Shown in pieces: positions 34,972-42,746 of a DNA stretch of 64,000 nt. The notes under the pieces are model-generated. The model was not told the DNA's origin. It saw only the letters and a program-made list of their open reading frames with translations, and ran no database searches. Numbering within the stretch: the stretch's first letter is position 1; every line of letters starts with the position of its first letter. Source of the DNA: Paenibacillus sp. H1-7 (GTDB lineage Bacteria > Bacillota > Bacilli > Paenibacillales > NBRC-103111). The stretch spans positions 5,209,501 through 5,273,500 of the forward strand of contig NZ_CP031168.1 of the NCBI RefSeq assembly GCF_022354825.1, read 5' to 3'. The translations under genes and the position numbers were made by a program.

Positions 34972-35150
34972 AGGAGGGTAACCATGGTTAACTTTATAGC
35001 TCCTCCAGTAATGCCTTAACAGTAGAATCTGCTGTCAAGGTACTTACTGCAATTTGCTAGTCCTTTCCGTAGATTCTACTGTATGCATGCAAGCGGCCGA
35101 GAACATCTCATTGCCAGCACATCATATAAGTAGAAGGCGGGAATAACCCA
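34972..35150 (+). promoter_or_regulatory. Attenuator-like leader upstream of EamA transporter
   Basis: AGGAGGG (34972-34978) drives an 11-codon ORF. The ORF's 3' end forms hairpin 1, in which CAGTAA, CCTT and ACAG (35006-35022) pair with CTGT, AAGG and TTACTG (35032-35049). A second, incompatible hairpin pairs ACAGTAGAATCT (35019-35030) with AGATTCTACTGT (35071-35082), a 12-bp perfect match. A ribosome paused on the leader ORF would cover the 5' arm and switch between them. The transporter start is 68 bases further on. Confidence 0.65.
34984..35019 (+). CDS. Candidate 11-residue leader peptide
   Basis: The ORF reads MVNFIAPPVMP and then TAA. It has an optimal ribosome site AGGAGGG 5 bases upstream, stronger than that of the transporter gene itself. 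It contains a Pro-Pro pair, a slow context for ribosomes. The last codons form the 5' arm of the competing hairpins, as in translational or transcriptional attenuators of drug-resistance genes. Confidence 0.6.
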   Translation: MVNFIAPPVMP

Positions 35151-36026
35151 ATGAAAGAAAAATTGTATTTCATATTGTCGATGATCATCTTCGGTGCAGT
35201 CGGAGTGTTTGCTAAGTTTATTGATATGGCTTCAAGTGAAATAGCTTTATTCATGAGTCTTATCGGCGGCTTGCTATTGCTCATCATCAGCATCTGCACG
35301 AAGCATACATTCTCTTGGAATAGGATCAAATCCAATATCATTGCTCTCTTCTTGGCAAGTTTCGCATTATGCGGCAACTGGATCTTTCTTTTTCAATCCT
35401 ACAAGGAAACGACCATAGCCAATGCTGCGTTAAGCTATTATTTTGCTCCTGTTGTGGTCATCATGCTGTCGCCTCTTGTACTGAAAGAAAAGCTTTCATT
35501 CCAAAAAGTGAGTTGTGTCGCAGCCGCTCTGTTCGGTTTGTATCTCATTTTGCCAAACGGCGAACTGGAAGCTGATGAGCATCATCTGCTCGGTATCTTC
35601 TATGGACTGATTGCTGCGGTCTTTTACGCCGTCCTAACCCTAGTTAACAAATTTATCCGTAACTTGCATGGGTTGGAGAACACTTTGATCCAGCTAGTAT
35701 TATCACTTGTCCTGCTATTGCCTTATGTTATTTATACAGGGGGCTTTACGTTATTTCAGTTGGATGGAGATTCTGTTCTTTTGATGCTGCTTTTGGGGAT
35801 TCTTCACGGGGGAATAGGATTCTACCTGTTTTTTACAGGAATGAGCGGTCTCAAAGGGCAAAGCATTGCCATCTTAAGCTATATCGATCCGCTAACTTCA
35901 TTGTTTATTTCAGCCATAGTTTTGGATGAAAAGATGTCAGTACTGCAATTGATCGGCGCTGCCTTGTTGTTGGGCTCAACGTTTGTCGGTGAAGTCAGCA
36001 TCAAAAGGAAAGATCGCAGCAGGTAA
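35151..36026 (+). CDS. EamA/DMT-family transporter
   Basis: A 291-residue membrane protein with ten predicted helices in two EamA repeats (about 5-135 and 150-285). The end-of-repeat pattern LSYIDPLTSLFISAIVLDEK, followed by LIGAALLLGS, is diagnostic. The family exports or imports metabolites and drugs by secondary transport, and the substrate is unknown. It stands alone behind a leader peptide with competing hairpins, so induction by a translation inhibitor or by a scarce aminoacyl-tRNA is possible (inference). AAGGCGGG lies 10 bases before ATG. Confidence 0.92.
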   Translation: MKEKLYFILSMIIFGAVGVFAKFIDMASSEIALFMSLIGGLLLLIISICTKHTFSWNRIKSNIIALFLASFALCGNWIFLFQSYKETTIANAALSYYFAPVVVIMLSPLVLKEKLSFQKVSCVAAALFGLYLILPNGELEADEHHLLGIFYGLIAAVFYAVLTLVNKFIRNLHGLENTLIQLVLSLVLLLPYVIYTGGFTLFQLDGDSVLLMLLLGILHGGIGFYLFFTGMSGLKGQSIAILSYIDPLTSLFISAIVLDEKMSVLQLIGAALLLGSTFVGEVSIKRKDRSR

Positions 36027-36040
36027 AAAAAGCTTTTGTT

Positions 36041-36109
36041 TAGAGCTGATCCGCAGCTCTAGGTCAGGCTCAGTAAGCTGGCGTCCGTTACTAACGGCGT
36101 CAGCTTTTT
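36041..36109 (+). terminator. Tandem hairpins ending EamA gene
   Basis: The first hairpin is TAGAGCTG with CAGCTCTA (36041-36048 / 36054-36061). The second is a longer imperfect stem starting AAGCTGGCG (36075) and ending CAGCTTTTTG (36110), followed by a T-run. Confidence 0.75.
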
Positions 36110-36197
36110 GTGCTGCAAGCATTACAAAATATTAACCTTTTTCCAGCCAAGGCCATGATACTATGACCTTATCTTGTTTAGCTAAGGAGGATCCCCT

Positions 36198-37568
36198 ATG
36201 CTTACTTTACAGTCGCATATCCCCTATCTTGAATCCCGTTCCTACCCCGTGCGATACGGGAATGCCGTCCATCCGCTAGTAGACAGCGCTCCGACCTTTA
36301 GACGCATCTGTGAGGCTATTGAAAATGCGCAGCAACGTGTCTGGCTCTCGGTTACTTTCATGGCGCCGGATTTCCAGATGCCTGATGGCCGCGGTACCAT
36401 ACTGGATGTGCTGGATCGAGCGGCAGCGCGCGGACTGGACGTCCGGCTTCTCTCCTGGCGTCCTAACCCCGAGAGCAGCGGTTACGGACAAGCCTTTGCA
36501 GGCACCAAGGCAGACCGGGAAATGCTGGCGTCACGGGGATCGCGTTTTCGCGCTCGTTGGGATCGAGCACACGGTTACTATTGTCAGCATCAAAAAATTT
36601 GGCTTATCGATGCAGGCTTGCCATCCGAGACGGCCTTTGTCGGAGGAATTAATCCGACCTTCAAGACCTTCGAGCCCGGTCATATTGGAGAAAATCAACG
36701 CCACGACATTTATGTCGAAGTGACGGGACCGTCTGCGACGGATGTTCACCATAACTTCGTCCAAAGATGGAACGAATCCAGCGAGAGACATGAAGCCGAT
36801 GGGGTCTGGGGCCATACCGGCGAGGATGAGCTGCCCTTTCCAACTCTAATATCCGCTCCTCGAGGAAGCACGCCGGTACAAATACAGCGGAATATTTATG
36901 CGGGTCGCTATCACAGCAGTCATCCTGCTCCCGGAGGGGACCCGTATCCTCTTGCTGAAGGCGAGCACTCGGTTTCTGAGCAGTATCTGAAGGCGATTGA
37001 TGCCGCTCGCAGCACCATCTATATCGAGAACCAGGCGCTTCCCATTCCGGAGATCGCTGCCAGGCTGGAAGAAGCTCTGAAGCGAGGCGTCGACATAGTT
37101 CTGCTTGTTCCTGCCGATCCCGAGGAGCATGTTCGTGCAGCGCGCAGGAATCCGGAACGCAAAAGTTTTTTCGAGCCTATAGAGGCGCTCGGCCGCTATG
37201 AGAACTTTACTTTGGCAGGAATTGCCGGTCCGGACGGCCAAGGCGGACGAAGCAGCATTTACGTTCATGCCAAAGTTATGCTGATAGACGACGTGTGGAT
37301 GACTATCGGCTCGTGCAACCTGCATTCGAACTCGTTCTTCGGCCACTCGGAAATGAACGCGGCGATATGGGATGAGGGAGCGGTGCGCAAATTCCGCCGG
37401 CAGCTTTTGACCGAGCATCTGGACCAGGATACCGGACATTTGGAAGATCGCGCTGCTCTGCAGCTTTACCGGAAAGTTGCAGAGGAAAACCGCCTAAAAG
37501 CAGAACGCGGAGACTTTCACTGGCAGGGACTAGCTTTTAGACTGGAACCGACAGCTTATGGTGAATAA
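36198..37568 (+). CDS. Phospholipase D-superfamily protein (cardiolipin-synthase-like)
   Basis: A 456-residue protein with two HKD motifs: HQKIWLID followed by GGINP (about residues 132-150), and HAKVMLID followed by GSCNLHSNS (about residues 356-378). Both His, Lys and Asp are present, so it should be catalytically active through a phosphohistidine intermediate. There is no N-terminal membrane helix, unlike bacterial cardiolipin synthases, so it is likely cytoplasmic or peripheral. It may be a phospholipase D or phosphatidyl transferase. It is monocistronic, with AAGGAGG 8 bases before ATG. Confidence 0.9.
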   Translation: MLTLQSHIPYLESRSYPVRYGNAVHPLVDSAPTFRRICEAIENAQQRVWLSVTFMAPDFQMPDGRGTILDVLDRAAARGLDVRLLSWRPNPESSGYGQAFAGTKADREMLASRGSRFRARWDRAHGYYCQHQKIWLIDAGLPSETAFVGGINPTFKTFEPGHIGENQRHDIYVEVTGPSATDVHHNFVQRWNESSERHEADGVWGHTGEDELPFPTLISAPRGSTPVQIQRNIYAGRYHSSHPAPGGDPYPLAEGEHSVSEQYLKAIDAARSTIYIENQALPIPEIAARLEEALKRGVDIVLLVPADPEEHVRAARRNPERKSFFEPIEALGRYENFTLAGIAGPDGQGGRSSIYVHAKVMLIDDVWMTIGSCNLHSNSFFGHSEMNAAIWDEGAVRKFRRQLLTEHLDQDTGHLEDRAALQLYRKVAEENRLKAERGDFHWQGLAFRLEPTAYGE

Positions 37569-37913
37569 TTAATTGTACGGCATCTTGAACCATGATGGTT
37601 TAAGGTGCCGTATGAATTATCTTCTAAAAGCACGGACGATTGGGGTCAGGGAGATATCCGCAGAACGGAACGATTCTCTCTTGGAGGCGTCGCCAATACA
37701 GCCATTCCATACGTCTTCATACCCATCTTCTCCGTTCTTACTCATCAAAAGAAAAGAATATTTCTATATTTTCCCATTCTATCAGTTCAATTAATGGATT
37801 GCTACTTTTCCAGCTGCAGATTCCAAGGTGGGTAATAATCCCTCACTGCAGGCAGAAAAAAATAGGCAGCCTCCTTAACGGCTGCCTATAATAAGTATGA
37901 AGCGGGCACCAAG
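37569..37913. other. Intergenic region between PLD-like and SGNH genes
   Basis: It begins with a stem-loop, ACGGCATCTTGAACCA (37577-37592) with TGGTTTAAGGTGCCGT (37596-37611), which has one mismatch and no T-run. It may end the PLD gene. It closes with the terminator of the SGNH gene. Nothing coding was seen between them. Confidence 0.5.
37862..37889 (-). terminator. Intrinsic terminator of SGNH hydrolase gene
   Basis: ATAGGCAGCC (37862-37871) pairs perfectly with GGCTGCCTAT (37880-37889). On the minus strand a run of T follows. It lies 25 bases beyond the stop codon. Confidence 0.88.
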
Positions 37914-38714
37914 CTAATCCCGCCGCTGCGGCTGACCACTCTTCTCACTGCTTGATTTTACAGCCTCCGGATTTGTGTCGACACGCTGACCGGATATTTT
38001 CCTGGCAACCACGTCAGCAATAGCGCGGTACCCTGCCTCATTCGGATGGATGGTATCCTGCATGAACGGATGCTCCGGCCGTACCTGACGTCCGAATACA
38101 AGGCTCGGGATATCGAGTATATCCACGCGCGGATCATAATTCCGGAAGCTTTGGTATACGTTCCACAGCTGATCAGAGTACAGCTGGGCCTTTTCTTCTA
38201 TTTTATCCAGCTGGATATAGCTCCACCGGTTCACGGACAGGAACGGATTCGGTATTCGAAGCAGTACCACGCCGCGAGTTTCCTTCAAGAGCCTGTCCAC
38301 GGCGAGCTTCAGATCAGCTTGGATAAGCTCGGGACTGCTTTCCCTAATGTCGTTAATCCCATAGGATACGATATACAAGTCAGCCTGGTCTTGAATCACG
38401 CGATCAAGCGTGTTGCCGTGAGAAGCGATTTGGTTCACAAAATGATGCAGCGTGTTGCCGCTGGAGCCTCGATTGCGGATATGCGCCCCTTCCAATAGGC
38501 CTCCAGGCGCTCCATAGATGGTGGCCAGCTGGTCATAGAGTCCATCCGCCGCTTCGGTTGTGCTGTCGCCGACGAAATCGATCAGCTTGCCTGATTTGGG
38601 GATTTGATAAAACTTCTCAATCGACGCGGCAGGCTCCGCGGAGGACGAATAAGGAAGCAGCAATGTCAAGATTACGGTGAATGCCAAGCATCGTCTCCAC
38701 ATGCTATGAATCAT
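37914..38714 (-). CDS. Secreted SGNH/GDSL hydrolase
   Basis: A 266-residue esterase. The signal peptide is about residues 1-26 (hydrophobic LAFTVILTLLLPYSSSA). Block I is IDFVGDSTTEA with the catalytic Ser. Block III is SYGINDIRE, with the Gly-x-Asn-Asp pattern. Block V is DTIHPNEAG, with catalytic Asp and His. Such secreted enzymes include acetyl-xylan and rhamnogalacturonan acetylesterases. Its place 180 bases downstream of a PL10 pectate lyase on the same strand favours pectin deacetylation (inference). The Ser-Gly-Asn-His set appears complete. Confidence 0.88.
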   Translation of the reverse strand: MIHSMWRRCLAFTVILTLLLPYSSSAEPAASIEKFYQIPKSGKLIDFVGDSTTEAADGLYDQLATIYGAPGGLLEGAHIRNRGSSGNTLHHFVNQIASHGNTLDRVIQDQADLYIVSYGINDIRESSPELIQADLKLAVDRLLKETRGVVLLRIPNPFLSVNRWSYIQLDKIEEKAQLYSDQLWNVYQSFRNYDPRVDILDIPSLVFGRQVRPEHPFMQDTIHPNEAGYRAIADVVARKISGQRVDTNPEAVKSSSEKSGQPQRRD

Positions 38715-38848
38715 CCTGAACTGTCCTTTCTTGGTAAAAGTTGCGATGTCATTTGTTTCCTCATGTACTAAGGTTCCCTGCTGGAGTCACTTCATACCAA
38801 GCATGATGTGTTTGTACAAATCCTATCTTTCCTAGCTGTAGCCGCAAA

Positions 38849-38875
38849 AAAAGCTGCCGGTTGCCGACAGCTTTT
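38849..38875 (-). terminator. Intrinsic terminator of PL10 gene
   Basis: AAAAGCTG (38849-38856) pairs with CAGCTTTT (38868-38875), and a run of T follows on the minus strand. It lies 19 bases beyond the stop codon. Confidence 0.82.
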
Positions 38876-38893
38876 ATCGAACCAATTTATTTT

Positions 38894-40645
38894 TTACGGA
38901 TTCGCTGTACCTTTAGTCGGCACGGCCTGCAATGTGACCGGAACCGCAGCGTTCCCGGCAGCATCAACCGCCGTAATCGTAATGTCGTTCATCCCCGGAT
39001 GAAGCTGGATCGGCGCAGACGTAAAGACCCGTTTGTCATCCACTTGCGCACGGATACTATTGACGCGTACCTCCGCCCTCTCGTTTACAGTCCCGCCAAG
39101 TATCCAAGGTGTTATGTCAATATTATAGTGATTGCCTGTCTTTTTGCCGATCGGCTGAAGCGAAATCTCCGGTGCCATTGCATCTTCGACTCTCTTCATA
39201 TCTCCGACATTCAGCGATTGACCATCGGCTGTTTGCGAGCTGTTACCTACAACCTTCACATAGACACGATTCTCAAAATAGCCGATAGTATTTGCCGTCT
39301 TCAGCAAATTCAGCGGCCAGGAGCCTCCCCAGCTATAGCCGTTACGGCGCTCAGCCTCGATCTCCAAAATATTATGCTTGATGATACCGTCCCGTCCAGA
39401 GAAAATAGGCAGGTTCGTTCCAATTTCATAAAAGCGGTACCATGAGGTGCTCGCGGGGTCCGGAACGAAATACACATTGTTCTTATCGCCGGAAACATAC
39501 TTGATCCCGCTAAGCTTATTAGCGTCAAACCATTGTAAAGCGCTCTGGATGGCTGCGCTCACTTCCGGAGTTTGATTAGGCTGCGCCATCAAATACTTGA
39601 CGATCTCCACCGATTCGGACCCGGAAATCGACGGATGCTCGTAAGCTCGCGCCTCCCGCGGCTCGTAGGTGACCGGATCATGCTGTGCGCACCATGCAGT
39701 GAGCACGCCATTTGCCGAAATCTGTGATTTCAGAATATAATCCAATCCGCGGTCCAAACTTTCCTGCAGCTTGCTCACCGACTCATTCGCTACAATGTCG
39801 CTGTTAAACGGATAATCCCGTTTCTTCGCCATCGTAAGGACATTCATTACACGCATCATCGCATTATCGTTATATGTGACATAATCGGAGTAATTGCCAC
39901 GCGCCGGATACACTTGCGGCCAGCCTCCGCTCGGATATTGCATCGTCAGAAGAAACTCCAGCCCTCTGTTCACAGCTTCCTTATAGCGGGCATCGCCTGT
40001 CTGCTTATACATGGCGGAGAGGAACAGAATTTCATTCGTAGTGGCATTATTGTCGATAGTGCCGATATCCTTGCCTTCTTTGGTCCGCCAATCGGACTTG
40101 GCTTCCTGACCGTCCCAAGCACGTCCGTATTTATCGTTCATACCGTACTTGTACCAGCCGCCTTCCGCCGTTTGCCACGTAAGCAGGAAATCCGCCTGCT
40201 GAATATCTTTGGCTGCGTCACCCGAGTAATAGGCTGCCTTCTGAAATGGCACGCTTTTCGGATTCTCCTTCACCGGTCTCGTGATGGTAGCGTCCGGATT
40301 CATGGCTTCTTGGGTTTCCAGAACAACTGTTGTTCTTCCCTGTGCATCCGTCTCCTCTGACGCATTCACAACTGTAAACGCTTTCGTAAAACTCGGATTT
40401 AAAGTGTACCAGTCTCCCATAGCCGCCTGCAGCTCTAGATCGGCTGGATTAAAGCTGCTCAGCTTGCCGTTTAAAGTCACTTTTACTTTCGTCGGCGCGA
40501 TAGCTTCTGCCTTGACGATCTTCGGTGCTTCGGCTGCGAAAACGTTGGATCCCGTAGTAACCGGTTGGGCGGAAAGCATCAGCATTCCGAGCGAACACAT
40601 CGCTGTAAGCAAAACTCGCTTCTTGATTGGTTTCGACAACATCAT
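38894..40645 (-). CDS. Secreted pectate lyase, family PL10
   Basis: A 583-residue protein with a signal peptide (about 1-38, ending FAAEA). A short beta-domain (about 39-130) precedes the PL10 (alpha/alpha)-barrel lyase (about 135-460). Family features include WQTAEGGWYKYG, IDNNATTNEI, PSGGWPQVYPARG and ARAYEHPSISGSES. A C-terminal Ig-like domain (about 485-578) probably assists binding. PL10 enzymes cut polygalacturonate by calcium-dependent beta-elimination. Together with the PL1/CE8 enzyme at 15353 the strain has two unrelated pectate lyase folds. It is followed by its own terminator and then the SGNH esterase gene. Confidence 0.93.
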   Translation of the reverse strand: MMLSKPIKKRVLLTAMCSLGMLMLSAQPVTTGSNVFAAEAPKIVKAEAIAPTKVKVTLNGKLSSFNPADLELQAAMGDWYTLNPSFTKAFTVVNASEETDAQGRTTVVLETQEAMNPDATITRPVKENPKSVPFQKAAYYSGDAAKDIQQADFLLTWQTAEGGWYKYGMNDKYGRAWDGQEAKSDWRTKEGKDIGTIDNNATTNEILFLSAMYKQTGDARYKEAVNRGLEFLLTMQYPSGGWPQVYPARGNYSDYVTYNDNAMMRVMNVLTMAKKRDYPFNSDIVANESVSKLQESLDRGLDYILKSQISANGVLTAWCAQHDPVTYEPREARAYEHPSISGSESVEIVKYLMAQPNQTPEVSAAIQSALQWFDANKLSGIKYVSGDKNNVYFVPDPASTSWYRFYEIGTNLPIFSGRDGIIKHNILEIEAERRNGYSWGGSWPLNLLKTANTIGYFENRVYVKVVGNSSQTADGQSLNVGDMKRVEDAMAPEISLQPIGKKTGNHYNIDITPWILGGTVNERAEVRVNSIRAQVDDKRVFTSAPIQLHPGMNDITITAVDAAGNAAVPVTLQAVPTKGTANP

Positions 40646-40822
40646 TAAACCTCCTAGACAATAGTATGAACCGCAGCAAAGAATTGGTTGCCTTGCCTTG
40701 TCAGCCGCTAAACCTGATAAGGCCGCCCTCTCATTGTAATGGATAATTCAGATGAAATTCTTGCCATAAATTTGTTCATTCCTGCCATTTATTTAATATA
40801 TTTGTCCATTTATTCAAAATGA

Positions 40823-40846
40823 AAAGCCGCTCCGAGGAGCGACTTT
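40823..40846 (-). terminator. Intrinsic terminator of PhyH-like gene
   Basis: AAAGCCGCTCC (40823-40833) pairs with GGAGCGACTTT (40836-40846), with one G-U pair and a 2-base loop. T-rich sequence follows on minus. Confidence 0.75.
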
Positions 40847-40854
40847 ATTCATTA

Positions 40855-41691
40855 TTACATGCCTTCAGCCTGCGAAGCCGGATAGACTACAGGAAAATGC
40901 GGACCTTGCAGAACAGCTCCCGGTTCCACTTCAATATAATTGTTCATGACATGATTGCCGACCGGTTCGTATCGCGTATACCCGGGCATATAATGAACGG
41001 CTATCGCACGCCGCTTGCGTTCGGATCGGTTGTGCGGACTTCCATGCCAAGTCATGGAATGATGATAGCCGACCTGGCCTTTCTTTATTTCAAAAGGTAC
41101 CGCGTTGATCTCCGCATCGGGCGGAAGCAGTTCAGGCCGCCGGTGGACCGGCATAAAATTGGCGTCGGCGGCCAAATAAGGCTGGTGGTTGCCCCAGCGA
41201 TGGCTGCCCGGCACCATCCACATGCAGCCGTTCTCTATGGTGGCATCGTCCAAGGCTACCCAGGCGCTTACCAAATCCGGCGGCTGAATGATCGGCCACA
41301 ACGGATGATCCTGGTGCCATCGGGTCGGCCCGCCGATAACCGGCGGCTTGTATTGGATCTGATCGTGCCAGATGCGCACGGTGTCGGTGTCGCACAGCTG
41401 AGCGATTTCCTCGCAGATGACGGAATTAGCGGCATGGCGGTAAAAAGCGTCGCTGGCCATCCAGATGTTAACAATTTGAATGACCGTACCGGTTGTGGAC
41501 ATTTTCATTCCATAATCCGGATTTTTGTCATTGAGCAGATCTCTTTGAAGCGCCGGCTTTTTCACGGACTTTCCGTCGATAACAGCGTCCAGCTCCTCGC
41601 GAAGCACCTCTACCTCATTTTCACTTAATACCACATCGCCTTTGATGAACCCGTTGATGCGAAACTGCTCGATCTGCTCTGACGTCAACAT
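40855..41691 (-). CDS. Phytanoyl-CoA dioxygenase (PhyH)-family protein
   Basis: A 278-residue Fe(II)/2-oxoglutarate-dependent oxygenase-fold protein. The iron ligands are the H-x-D in TRWHQDHPLWP (about residue 125) and a distal His in MTWHGSPHNRS (about residue 208). The Arg that follows (RKRRAIAVHYMPG) would bind 2-oxoglutarate. The true substrate is unknown. PhyH-type genes beside AraC regulators are common in sugar-utilising Paenibacillus and may oxidise a small organic molecule. It is divergent from the AraC gene at 41840. Confidence 0.88.
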   Translation of the reverse strand: MLTSEQIEQFRINGFIKGDVVLSENEVEVLREELDAVIDGKSVKKPALQRDLLNDKNPDYGMKMSTTGTVIQIVNIWMASDAFYRHAANSVICEEIAQLCDTDTVRIWHDQIQYKPPVIGGPTRWHQDHPLWPIIQPPDLVSAWVALDDATIENGCMWMVPGSHRWGNHQPYLAADANFMPVHRRPELLPPDAEINAVPFEIKKGQVGYHHSMTWHGSPHNRSERKRRAIAVHYMPGYTRYEPVGNHVMNNYIEVEPGAVLQGPHFPVVYPASQAEGM

Positions 41692-41728
41692 TCGATAATC
41701 CCACCTTTTCTTGATATTGGTTGTTGAT

Positions 41729-41745
41729 TTATAATTGAATTATAA
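41729..41745. promoter_or_regulatory. 17-base perfect palindrome in divergent promoter
   Basis: TTATAATT-G-AATTATAA is a perfect palindrome. It contains TATAAT on each strand and lies between the divergent PhyH-like and AraC genes. It may be a shared -10 region or an operator. Confidence 0.45.
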
Positions 41746-41839
41746 GCCCCGGCAGCTGCAAAATCGTTACAGTTTCCACGGCACAATTTGCACTTTTCAC
41801 AGATTTCAATGCCTGTTATCCCACGAGGGGGTTCCATTA

Positions 41840-42739
41840 ATGAGCAAACCGTTTATGCATTTGGGTGAGCTGTCTTTGCTTCAGCCGACAGTCCATTTCA
41901 TACGCATCACCCGTTCGAAGCCCGGTCAATCATGGGGACCCCGGACGATATCCGATTGCCACTTGATCTATATGCTCTCAGGGGAAGCAACTGCAGTAGT
42001 TGGTGATCAAAAGTGGAGACTGCAACCGGAGCAATGTCTTTTCTACGGAACTGACAGTGTGTCGGAGATCGTGGCTTCGGAATCGGATCCTGCCGCTTTT
42101 TACAGCCTTCACTTCGACTGGAACGCACCGACCCCGGCGCCGATGTCCGAGCCGCAGCTGCTGGCGGGCATCAGCAAAAGCACGCACAACGACCTTGGGA
42201 GCCCTGCGCTCACCTACCAAGTTCATGTTCCTCCGCACGGCTTGATCACGATACCCCACTATTTCCGCTTTCCCGGTGCCGAGTCTATACTCGAGCTAAT
42301 CAAGCGGGAATTCGATGCTCAGGAGCCGGGCTTTGAATTGGCGCTGCGCGGCTTGATGGGACGCCTCATTGCGGTGTGGGTCCGTCTGCAAATAATGCAC
42401 TCCGAACTAAACGAAGAAAATAAAAAAATCGCCCCGGCGCTCAAAGCTGTGGAACAACAGCCTGAAGCGGATTGGACGATCGGTGCGTTGGCGGAGCTAT
42501 GCGGTTACCATCCGCACTATTTTGCGGAAATCTTCAAGGAGGCAGTGGGAATGACACCTAAAGCTTATCTCATCGGCCTGCGAATGAAACGAGCGAAGCT
42601 GGTTCTTCTGGAGGAAGAAACGATCGAGCAGGCTGCTTTTAGAATGGGATACCGAAGCCTGCATTATTTTTGCCGCCACTTCAAGGAGGAAACCGGACTC
42701 ACTCCGTCCGAGTTCAAGAAGCAGTTTCGCGACCTGTAG
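41840..42739 (+). CDS. AraC-family regulator beside PhyH-like gene
   Basis: A 299-residue regulator. The cupin-like sensor spans about residues 20-120 (HLIYMLSGEATAVVGD, then QCLFYGTDS). The AraC DNA-binding domain is at about 195-297, with ALAELCGYHPHYFAEIFKEA and AAFRMGYRSLHYFCRHFKEE in outline. ATG 41840 is preferred because GAGGGGG lies 8 bases upstream. In-frame starts to 41735 lack a site. It is probably the regulator of the divergent dioxygenase gene. Confidence 0.9.
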   Translation: MSKPFMHLGELSLLQPTVHFIRITRSKPGQSWGPRTISDCHLIYMLSGEATAVVGDQKWRLQPEQCLFYGTDSVSEIVASESDPAAFYSLHFDWNAPTPAPMSEPQLLAGISKSTHNDLGSPALTYQVHVPPHGLITIPHYFRFPGAESILELIKREFDAQEPGFELALRGLMGRLIAVWVRLQIMHSELNEENKKIAPALKAVEQQPEADWTIGALAELCGYHPHYFAEIFKEAVGMTPKAYLIGLRMKRAKLVLLEEETIEQAAFRMGYRSLHYFCRHFKEETGLTPSEFKKQFRDL

Positions 42740-42746
42740 CTTCCGT

